DNA from: JAFGED01 sp034430835
GTDB lineage: Bacteria; Chloroflexota; Anaerolineae; B4-G1
Length of the DNA: 6,357 bases
Assembly: GCA_034430835.1 (NCBI GenBank)
Contig: DAOUDX010000031.1
Location: 1 to 6,357, forward strand
Direction of reading: 5' to 3'
Position 1 is the stretch's first letter, and every line of letters begins with the position of its first letter. Shown here one piece after another: positions 1 through 5,168 of this stretch. The notes beneath the pieces were generated by a model, which made no database searches, was not told where the DNA came from, and saw nothing but the letters and a program-made list of their open reading frames with translations. The position numbers and the translations under genes are program-made.

Positions 1-833
1 AGCAGGTGAACGTGCCGGCCATTGTGGTCTTCCTGAACAAGGTGGACCTGATGGACGATCCGGAGCTGCTGGAACTAGTCGAGCTGGAGTTACGCGAGTT
101 GCTCGACGGCTATCAGTTCCCCGGCGACGAGACGCCGATCATTCGTGGTAGTGCGTTGAACGTGTTGACCAGCGAGAGCACCGATCCGGACGCGCCTGAG
201 TACCAGTGTATCTGGGAGTTGATGCGTGCGGTCGATGAGTACATCCCCACACCGGAACGCGAAGAGGACAAGCCGTTCCTTATGCCGATCGAGGACGTGT
301 TCTCGATCAAAGGGCGTGGTACGGTCGTTACCGGCCGTGTGACACGCGGCGCGATGAAGCCGATGACCGAGGTCGAGATCGTGGGCCTCATGGAGCAGCC
401 GACCAAGACCGTGGTGACCTCCATGGAGATGTTCCACAAGGTGCTCGATCAAGTCGTGGCGGGCGACAACGCCGGGTTACTCTTGCGCGGCGTGGACCGA
501 GAGGGGGTTGAACGCGGTCAGGTGGTCGCGCTTCCCGGCACCATCAAGCCTCACAAGCACTTTATGAGCCAGGTGTACGTGTTGACGAGGGATGAAGGTG
601 GTCGGCACAGCGCTTTCTTCACTGGCTATCGCCCGCAATTCTACATCCGCACGATGGACGTGACTGGCGAGATCACCTTGCCGGAAGGCTACGAGATGGT
701 GATGCCGGGTGACAGCGTTAATCTGGAGGTGAAGCTGATCCAGCCGGTTGCCATCGAGGAAGGGTTCCGTTTCGCCATCCGCGAAGGTGGTTTGACCGTG
801 GGTGCGGGCGCTATCACAGAGATTCTGGACTAG
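1..833 (+). CDS. tuf: Elongation factor Tu (EF-Tu), 3' part; N-terminus lies outside the window
   Basis: EF-Tu is the GTPase that carries aminoacyl-tRNA to the ribosomal A site in the cytoplasm. The reading frame enters from outside and gives 276 complete residues before TAG at 831-833. By comparison with E. coli EF-Tu, about 123 residues are missing, including the P-loop and switch regions. Visible are the G4 motif NKVD, the G5-type RGSAL, the domain 2 entry PIEDVFSIKGRGTVVTGRV, and domain 3 with GYRPQFYIRT and the C-terminal TVGAG. The stretch between SAL and YIP is about five residues longer than in E. coli. The residue before TVGAG is Leu, where E. coli has Arg381. The first partial codon ends in AG, so the residue before QVNVPA is Lys, Glu or Gln and not the usual Arg. 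rpsJ starts 11 nt downstream, so cotranscription with the S10 genes is likely. The family assignment is very secure. Confidence 0.98.
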   Translation, partial: QVNVPAIVVFLNKVDLMDDPELLELVELELRELLDGYQFPGDETPIIRGSALNVLTSESTDPDAPEYQCIWELMRAVDEYIPTPEREEDKPFLMPIEDVFSIKGRGTVVTGRVTRGAMKPMTEVEIVGLMEQPTKTVVTSMEMFHKVLDQVVAGDNAGLLLRGVDREGVERGQVVALPGTIKPHKHFMSQVYVLTRDEGGRHSAFFTGYRPQFYIRTMDVTGEITLPEGYEMVMPGDSVNLEVKLIQPVAIEEGFRFAIREGGLTVGAGAITEILD

Positions 834-844
834 GTAGTTACGGT

Positions 845-1153
845 ATGGCTAAGCAGAAGATCCGTATCAGACTCAAGGCGTATGATCATCGTGTGCTCGA
901 TGAGTCGGCCAAGCGCATCGTCGAGACAGCAGAGCGTACGGGTGCGACGGTGGTAGGGCCTGTGCCTCTACCGACCCAGATCGAACGTTTCACCGTCCGT
1001 CGTTCCACTTTCATCGACAAGGATTCGCACGAGCATTTCGAGATTCGCACGCACAAGCGGCTGATTGATGTGGTCGAGCCCGACAACAAGACGATCGATT
1101 CTCTAATGCGGCTGAATCTGCCAGCCGGTGTAGACATCGAAATCAAGTTGTAA
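845..1153 (+). CDS. rpsJ: 30S ribosomal protein uS10 (S10, NusE)
   Basis: S10 is a 30S head protein and, as NusE, also a partner of NusB/NusG in transcription antitermination. The 102-aa product is the usual family length. It begins MAKQKIRIRLKAYDH and contains the conserved RTGA, GPVPLPT, HFEIRTHKRLIDVVEP and LPAGVDIEIKL blocks. The ATG at 845 gives the family N-terminus, but its ribosome binding site is weak: only AGGT just after the tuf stop, about 10 nt away. This suggests help from translational coupling with tuf. In the loop near the decoding site, residues 54-57 read STFI where E. coli has SPHV. The gene is followed by the 162-nt structured spacer before rplC, so it may be separately controlled from the rest of the S10 cluster. 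Confidence 0.98.
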   Translation: MAKQKIRIRLKAYDHRVLDESAKRIVETAERTGATVVGPVPLPTQIERFTVRRSTFIDKDSHEHFEIRTHKRLIDVVEPDNKTIDSLMRLNLPAGVDIEIKL

Positions 1154-1172
1154 GCGACGGGGTTAAGACTAG

Positions 1173-1204
1173 GGAGGAGAGAGAGTAGGGTTTTGCTCTC
1201 CTCC
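1173..1204 (+). other. Perfect 9-bp hairpin in the rpsJ-rplC spacer
   Basis: GGAGGAGAG at 1173-1181 is exactly complementary to CTCTCCTCC at 1196-1204, with a 14-nt loop that contains TAGGGTTTT. The stem is followed by AAAATT, not a T-run, so it does not look like an intrinsic terminator on the + strand; on the - strand no T-run follows either. It could protect an RNA end, form a processing site or be part of a regulatory leader. Confidence 0.6.
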
Positions 1205-1303
1205 AAAATTGTGCCCCGATGTAGGGATGTGGTTAGGGGAACAGACCCTCTGGGTGATGTTGTGACCCTAGGAACGCGCTGTCAGGAGTGCGCTAATCCC
1301 CAC

Positions 1304-1308
1304 GGAGG
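1304..1308 (+). promoter_or_regulatory. Ribosome binding site that fixes the GTG start of rplC
   Basis: GGAGG lies 7 nt upstream of GTG at 1316. This is the only strong site placed correctly for the conserved L3 N-terminus, and it rules out the longer in-frame reading from TTG at 1193. Its sequence could also pair with CCTCC at 1200-1204 in the upstream hairpin. Confidence 0.85.
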
Positions 1309-1315
1309 TGTTGGT

Positions 1316-1969
1316 GTGAAGGCTATCTTGGGCAAGAAAGTTGGGATGACACAGGTGTTCACTGAGGACGGCGAGGCCGTTTCTGTGACTGTTATTGAGG
1401 CCGGTCCTTGCTATGTGACTCAGGTGAAGACTCCCGAGTGTGATGGGTATAGCGCTGTCCAGTTGGGGTTTGAGGAGGTGAAGTCGCAGCGATTGAGCGG
1501 CGGCGAGCGTGGTCATCTAGAGCGCAATAGACTGCCTGCACTGCGTCACTTGCGAGAACTTCGCCTGGGGGAGATAGATGTCGAGGAGGGACAGCGTATT
1601 CAGGTCGATGTTTTCGAGGTGGGTGACTGGGTGGATGTGGTCGGCACCTCGAAGGGGCGTGGGTTTGCCGGTGTGGTCAAGCGACATGGCTTCCGAGGCG
1701 GCCCCAAGACGCACGGTCAGTCGGATCGGCAACGCTCACCGGGTTCCATCGGCGCTTGTGCCACCCCCGGCCGAGTGTGGAAGGGTTTGAAGATGGCCGG
1801 CCGGATGGGCAGCGCGTGTGTCACATCCCAGAACCAGCGTGTGGAGTTGGTGGACCCGGAACGGAATCTGCTGGCAGTGCGTGGTGGCGTGCCAGGTGCC
1901 ATCGGTGGGTTGGTAGTGATCAAGCAGGCTCGCAAGTCGAAAGAGTTGCAGAGGCTGCGGGGCGAGTGA
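1316..1969 (+). CDS. rplC: 50S ribosomal protein uL3 (L3)
   Basis: L3 is an early-assembling 23S rRNA-binding protein whose long loop reaches towards the peptidyl-transferase centre. The GTG start at 1316 gives a 217-aa product with the family opening MKAILGKKVGMTQVF, close to the usual 205-220 aa. Further matches are QVKTPECDGYSAVQLGF, ALRHLREL, GTSKGRGFAGVVKRHGF (about 110-126), GPKTHGQS (129-136), PGSIGACATPGRVWKG (142-157) and the C-terminal VPGAIGG. The E. coli loop SIGQNQTPG carries the PrmB-methylated Gln150; here it reads SIGACATPG, so that target is absent. The frame stays open upstream to 1193, but the added residues do not resemble L3. The stop overlaps the rplD ribosome binding site, and rplD follows 8 nt later. 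Confidence 0.97.
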   Translation: MKAILGKKVGMTQVFTEDGEAVSVTVIEAGPCYVTQVKTPECDGYSAVQLGFEEVKSQRLSGGERGHLERNRLPALRHLRELRLGEIDVEEGQRIQVDVFEVGDWVDVVGTSKGRGFAGVVKRHGFRGGPKTHGQSDRQRSPGSIGACATPGRVWKGLKMAGRMGSACVTSQNQRVELVDPERNLLAVRGGVPGAIGGLVVIKQARKSKELQRLRGE

Positions 1970-1977
1970 GGAAAGCC

Positions 1978-2598
1978 ATGGTCGTTCCGATGTACAACAC
2001 CAAGGGAAAAAAGGTCGGGGAGGTTGAGTTGCGCCCCGATATCTTTGAAGTCTCCGTCAACGTGCCGCTGATGCATCAGGCGCTTGTACGCCAGTTGGCG
2101 AATGCCCGCCTGGGGACACGCAAGACCAAGTCGCGTGGTGAGATCAATCGCTCCAAGGCCAAGTGGTATCGGCAGAAGGGGACCGGGCGGGCGCGTCACG
2201 GCAGCCGCAATGCCAACGTGTTCGTCGGAGGTGGGATCGCACACGGGCCAACGGTGCACAAGTACACCAAGCAGATGCCGCGAAAGATGCGACGTGCTGC
2301 GCTGCGCTCGGCACTCTCAGTCAAGGTGGCCGAGAAACAGGTCGTCGTCGTTGATGGGCTGGAGATGAAGGAGCCCAAGACGAAGGATATGGTCAAGGCG
2401 CTGGAGCGCTTGGGGTTGGATCGAAAGGTGCTGATTCTGCTGCCGGATCGGAACGAAGCGGTGGAGAAGTCGGTGCGTAACCTGCCGCAGGTCAAGACGC
2501 TACAAGCTAGCTATCTCAATATCCGCGATCTGTTGGGATATGACCATGTGTTGATGCCGGTAAGGGCGTTGGAAGTGATAGAGAGTATTCTGGGGTAA
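1978..2598 (+). CDS. rplD: 50S ribosomal protein uL4 (L4)
   Basis: L4 binds 23S rRNA, and its extended loop forms part of the exit-tunnel constriction together with L22. In gammaproteobacteria it also represses its own operon. The 206-aa product from ATG 1978 begins MVVPMYNTKGKKVGEVEL, matching the family. AGGA at 1969-1972 precedes the start by 5 nt. The tunnel loop (about 57-92) contains RQKGTGRARHGSR and GGGIAHGP. It has the same length as in E. coli and keeps the Lys of RQKGTG (E. coli Lys63, a macrolide-resistance site), but the lead-in reads NRSKAKWY instead of GSGKKPW. The C-terminal half (about 120-206) has the usual alternating segments, including VLILLPDRNE. The frame is open far upstream inside rplC, but that part is a shadow reading. 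Confidence 0.97.
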   Translation: MVVPMYNTKGKKVGEVELRPDIFEVSVNVPLMHQALVRQLANARLGTRKTKSRGEINRSKAKWYRQKGTGRARHGSRNANVFVGGGIAHGPTVHKYTKQMPRKMRRAALRSALSVKVAEKQVVVVDGLEMKEPKTKDMVKALERLGLDRKVLILLPDRNEAVEKSVRNLPQVKTLQASYLNIRDLLGYDHVLMPVRALEVIESILG

Positions 2599-2603
2599 GC
2601 GTG

Positions 2604-2900
2604 ATGGATCCCTACGATGTGATTATCAAACCGATCGATACAGAGAAGACACGCTATCAAGCCTCGGAGTTGAGACAGTACACGTTCGAGGTGGATGGAC
2701 GCGCAAACAAGATCGATATCAAGCGGGCAGTCGAAGAGATCTTTGGAGCGGAAGTGGTGTCGGTCAACGTGACCAATATGCCAAGCAAGGCTTTCAAGCG
2801 GTATGGACGAGGCCGCCGGGTCGTGCGCTCTTCGCCATGGAAGAAGGCTGTGGTTACTGTGGCTGAGGGGCAGAAGCTGGAAGTTTTTGAAGGGGTGTAG
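2604..2900 (+). CDS. rplW: 50S ribosomal protein uL23 (L23)
   Basis: L23 sits at the mouth of the exit tunnel and is the docking site for trigger factor and the signal recognition particle. The 98-aa product has the family order: MDPYDVIIKPIDTEK, then FEVDGRANKIDIKRAVEEIFG (about 28-48), VVSVNVTNMPSK, a basic loop FKRYGRGRRVVRSSPWKKA, and the end GQKLEVFEGV. Glu14 in DTEK aligns with E. coli Glu18, the trigger factor contact. A GTG at 2601 directly before the ATG at 2604 could add one residue. ATG is chosen because the GGGG ribosome binding site at 2592-2595 is then 8 nt away and not 5. It lies 5 nt after the rplD stop and 3 nt before rplB. Confidence 0.96.
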   Translation: MDPYDVIIKPIDTEKTRYQASELRQYTFEVDGRANKIDIKRAVEEIFGAEVVSVNVTNMPSKAFKRYGRGRRVVRSSPWKKAVVTVAEGQKLEVFEGV

Positions 2901-2903
2901 AGT

Positions 2904-3740
2904 ATGCCGCTGAAGACGTATAAGCCCACTTCGCCTAGCCGACGGGGGATGACGGGCTCGACCTTCGAGGAGATTACGCGTACCAAGCCAGAACGTGGCC
3001 TGTTGCGTCCGTTGAGCAAGCAGTCCGGGCGTAACGTGCATGGGCGTATCACGGTTCGACACCGTGGTGGTGGGCACAAGCGCCAGTATCGCGTGATCGA
3101 TTTCAAGCGCGATAAAGTAGGTATCCCGGCGAAAGTTAAGAGCATCGAGTACGATCCTAACCGCTCGGCCCGTATTGCATTGCTGGTTTATGCTGACGGT
3201 GAGAGGCGATACATCATCGCGCCGTTAGGGCTACAGGTGGGTGATGCGGTGATGAGCGGTGAGGGTGCCGAGATCCGCGTGGGGAACGCATTGCCGTTGG
3301 AGAGCATTCCGCCGGGTACCTTGGTGCACAACGTCGAGTTATCCCCGGGCAAGGGGGGGCAGATAGTGCGCTCGGCAGGTACGTCGGCGCAGCTGCTGGC
3401 CAAGGAGGGCAAGTACGTGACGTTGCGCCTGCCCAGCGGTGAGATGCGCATAGTGCACAGGAAGTGTATGGCGACCGTGGGGCAGGTGGGCAATGTGGAT
3501 TACGGCAACATCAAGTTAGGCAAGGCGGGTCGAAAGCGCTGGCTGGGGTATCGCCCGGCAGTGCGTGGTTCGGCGATGTCACCGCGCGATCATCCTCACG
3601 GTGGTGGTGAAGGGCGCACGCCCATCGGTATGCCAAGCCCCAAGTCGCCCTGGGGTAAGAAGACGCTGGGAAAGAAGACGCGACGCAACAAGATGACTGA
3701 CAAGTACATCGTGCGTCGGCGTGGCAAGCGGCGTCGGTGA
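2904..3740 (+). CDS. rplB: 50S ribosomal protein uL2 (L2)
   Basis: L2 is one of the most conserved 50S proteins, required for subunit association and for the peptidyl-transferase centre to form. The 278-aa product matches the usual 273-280 aa. It begins MPLKTYKPTSPSRRGMTGS. The N-terminal part contains VRHRGGGHKRQYRVIDFKRDK, followed by an OB-like region with VEYDPNRSA-type wording (here IEYDPNRSARIALL). The SH3-like domain contains VHNVELSPGKGGQ and RSAGTSAQLLAKEG. The C-terminal block RDHPHGGGEGRTP (HPHGGGEG at about 230-237) contains the histidine counterpart of E. coli His229. The tail KKTRRNKMTDKYIVRRRGKRRR is strongly basic, as expected. GGGGTG at 2892-2897 lies 6 nt before ATG. Confidence 0.98.
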   Translation: MPLKTYKPTSPSRRGMTGSTFEEITRTKPERGLLRPLSKQSGRNVHGRITVRHRGGGHKRQYRVIDFKRDKVGIPAKVKSIEYDPNRSARIALLVYADGERRYIIAPLGLQVGDAVMSGEGAEIRVGNALPLESIPPGTLVHNVELSPGKGGQIVRSAGTSAQLLAKEGKYVTLRLPSGEMRIVHRKCMATVGQVGNVDYGNIKLGKAGRKRWLGYRPAVRGSAMSPRDHPHGGGEGRTPIGMPSPKSPWGKKTLGKKTRRNKMTDKYIVRRRGKRRR

Positions 3741-3765
3741 GAATTGGTTTAATTGGAGATTTGCG

Positions 3766-4059
3766 ATGTCACGATCACCGTTAAAACGACCGATACCGTA
3801 CGTGGATCCAAAACTGCTGAAAAAGATCGAGCGGTTGAACCAGTTGGGGGAGAAGAAACTGATCCGTACTTGGTCGCGGGCTTCGACTATCTTCCCTCAT
3901 ATGATCGGGCACACCATTGCCGTTCACGATGGGCGTCGGCATGTGCCGATCTACATCACGGAGGAGATGGTGGGGCACAAGCTGGGTGAGTTTGCGCCCA
4001 CCCGTACTTACCGTGGGCACATTGTCAAGGAGAGGAAAGGCCGCGTGCGGCAGGAGTGA
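3766..4059 (+). CDS. rpsS: 30S ribosomal protein uS19 (S19)
   Basis: S19 binds 16S rRNA in the 30S head, pairs with S13, and contacts the A-site finger and the tRNA region. The 97-aa product begins MSRSPLKRPIPYVDPKLLKKI. It carries the conserved core IRTWSRASTIFPHMIGHTIAVHDGRRHVPIYITEEMVGHKLGEFAPTRTYRGH (about residues 33-85), ending in a basic tail. Its length is slightly above the typical 88-93 aa. A longer in-frame reading begins inside rplB at 3721. It is rejected because GGAG at 3755-3758 lies 7 nt before ATG 3766 and the family N-terminus starts there. The 25-nt gap after rplB is A/T-rich compared with its surroundings but shows no other signal. Confidence 0.97.
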   Translation: MSRSPLKRPIPYVDPKLLKKIERLNQLGEKKLIRTWSRASTIFPHMIGHTIAVHDGRRHVPIYITEEMVGHKLGEFAPTRTYRGHIVKERKGRVRQE

Positions 4060-4066
4060 GGAGGAG
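4059..4066 (+). promoter_or_regulatory. Strong ribosome binding site of rplV
   Basis: AGGAGGAG starts at the last base of the rpsS stop codon and lies 9 nt before the ATG of rplV at 4076. It selects this ATG over the longer open reading from 3917 inside rpsS and suggests that ribosomes finishing rpsS reload here. Confidence 0.8.
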
Positions 4067-4075
4067 ACAGGCAGT

Positions 4076-4438
4076 ATGACAGAGGTGTTAGCCCGAGTGA
4101 AGCACGTGCCGATGCCGGCGAGCAAGGTCCGGCGGATGATCAACCAGGTGCGTGGCATGGACGCTGGCGAGGCGTTGGAGATGTTGCGGCTCCTGCCCCA
4201 CGCAGCGGCACGCCCTGTGGAGAAGTTGATTCGCTCTGCTGTGGCAAACGCGGAGCAGAACTTTGAGATACCGCGTGATGATCTATTTATTGCCAAGATA
4301 GTGGCGGATGAAGGGCCGGGTGTGCTGCCTGGCAAAGGATGGCGGCGGCGTTTTGGCGGTCGCGGACGCTCGCGGCCGATTCGCAAACGTTCCTCTCATA
4401 TCACGGTCGTATTGGAAGAGAGGGAATCGGAAGAGTAA
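4076..4438 (+). CDS. rplV: 50S ribosomal protein uL22 (L22)
   Basis: L22 spans the 50S subunit; its long beta-hairpin lines the exit tunnel near the macrolide site and the L4 constriction. The 120-aa product begins MTEVLARVKHVPMPASKVRRMINQ and shows the core RSAVANAEQNF (about 53-63), VADEGP (77-82) and IRKRSSHITVVLEE (102-115). Between DEGP and IRKR there are 20 residues (GVLPGKGW then an RRRFGGRGRSRP stretch). By my alignment E. coli has 15 in this interval, so the hairpin tip is about five residues longer. The tip is rich in Gly and Arg. The C-terminal extension is short and acidic. rpsC follows after 20 nt that hold its ribosome binding site. Confidence 0.97.
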   Translation: MTEVLARVKHVPMPASKVRRMINQVRGMDAGEALEMLRLLPHAAARPVEKLIRSAVANAEQNFEIPRDDLFIAKIVADEGPGVLPGKGWRRRFGGRGRSRPIRKRSSHITVVLEERESEE

Positions 4439-4446
4439 CGGATGCA

Positions 4447-4452
4447 AGGAGG
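4447..4452 (+). promoter_or_regulatory. Ribosome binding site that fixes the TTG start of rpsC
   Basis: AGGAGG lies 6 nt before TTG at 4459. No ATG or GTG in the rpsC frame lies between the rplV stop and the conserved S3 N-terminus, so this near-consensus site is the main evidence for initiation at TTG. Confidence 0.88.
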
Positions 4453-4458
4453 CTTGGC

Positions 4459-5121
4459 TTGGGACGCAAGGTTCACCCCTATGGCTTCAGACTTGGCGTG
4501 ATTCGGGATTGGAAGGCGCGTTGGTATGCAGAGGGCGAGACTTATGCCGACCTACTGCACGAGGACCTGCAAATCCGGCGGTATATTCGGGAAGAGCATA
4601 GGAACGCTGGCATTTCTAGAATTGATGTCGAGCGCTCGCTGAATCAGCTGTCGGTGACGATCTGGACGGCCAGGCCGGGTATCGTCATCGGGCGCAAAGG
4701 GGCTGCGGTCAAGGTGTTGCGCGGTGATTTGGAGGAGTTGACAGGCAAGACAGTCTCGGTGGATGTGCAGGAGGTGGCGCAGCCTGAGTTGGACGCCAAG
4801 CTGGTGGCGGAAAACATCATCTCTCAGTTGGAGCGGCGGATCTCTCACAGCCGTGCGATGCAGCGTGCGGTGCAGACGGCAATGCGTGCTGGTGCCCAGG
4901 GAGCCAAGGTTGTGTGCAAGGGTCGTTTGCACGGGGCCGAGATGGCGCGTGTGCAGACGGTGCACGAGGGTCGGGTGCCACGGCAGACACTGCGAGCCGA
5001 CATCGATTATGCCCAGGAAGAGGCGCACACGACGTATGGGCGGATTGGGGTGAAGGTGTGGATCTATAAGGGCGAGGTGTTGCCCGAGGCCAAGGTGGAG
5101 GAGAAACCCTTTGTGGTCTAG
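4459..5121 (+). CDS. rpsC: 30S ribosomal protein uS3 (S3)
   Basis: S3 sits at the mRNA entry pore of the 30S head and, with S4 and S5, helps unwind mRNA structure. The TTG start gives a 220-aa product beginning MGRKVHPYGFRLGVIRDW, the family N-terminus. The KH type II domain (about 38-107) has the loop GRKG at 78-81 within ARPGIVIGRKGA. Then come KPELDAKLVAE-like wording (QPELDAKLVAE), DIDYAQEEAHTTYGRIGVKVWIYKGE (about 181-206) and a short tail. The alignment with E. coli is gap-free around 131-135. There E. coli has RRAMK, with Arg131, Arg132 and Lys135 linked to mRNA helicase activity. This protein has SRAMQ, keeping only Arg132. E. coli [15 protein letters not shown] also reads ARVQTVHEGRVPRQT here. 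The identity is secure despite these changes. Confidence 0.97.
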   Translation: MGRKVHPYGFRLGVIRDWKARWYAEGETYADLLHEDLQIRRYIREEHRNAGISRIDVERSLNQLSVTIWTARPGIVIGRKGAAVKVLRGDLEELTGKTVSVDVQEVAQPELDAKLVAENIISQLERRISHSRAMQRAVQTAMRAGAQGAKVVCKGRLHGAEMARVQTVHEGRVPRQTLRADIDYAQEEAHTTYGRIGVKVWIYKGEVLPEAKVEEKPFVV

Positions 5122-5168
5122 GCGTGTGTGCGGGTGTTTGGATTCGGAGTTGGAGAGGAATTGAGGCG

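Larger units (their letters stand above)
1154..1315 (+). promoter_or_regulatory. Structured rpsJ-rplC intergenic spacer, candidate leader region
   Basis: This 162-nt gap is several times longer than any other gap in the window (the others are 2-47 nt). It carries a 9-bp perfect inverted repeat (1173-1181 with 1196-1204), four TAGGG motifs, one CCCTA (1266-1270) and the rplC ribosome binding site. I see no convincing -35/-10 pair and no small gene with a family resemblance. Its size and structure would fit a cis-acting RNA leader or an RNA processing site, but this is inference only. Confidence 0.45.

Noticed and set aside
1173..1204. Hairpin in the rpsJ-rplC spacer as an intrinsic terminator
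   Set aside because: No T-run follows the stem on either strand; on the + strand it is followed by AAAATT. The S10 genes downstream would also have no visible promoter.
1260..1297. Possible promoter before rplC (TTGTGA at 1260-1265, GCTAAT at 1292-1297)
   Set aside because: The spacing is 26 nt, far from 17, and neither box is a good match. There is no better pair in the spacer.
1717..2259. 180-aa open frame on the - strand opposite rplC/rplD
   Set aside because: It overlaps two certain genes, resembles no protein family and has no plausible ribosome binding context. It is a shadow of high-GC codon usage.
2601..2603. GTG as the rplW start, one codon before ATG
   Set aside because: It is possible, but ATG 2604 has better spacing from the ribosome binding site. 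The difference is one residue.
4143..4212. L4 tunnel loop checked for an insertion matching that in L22
   Set aside because: The L4 loop (encoded around 2140-2260, not in rplV) has the same length as in E. coli over the 50 residues compared; only substitutions are present.
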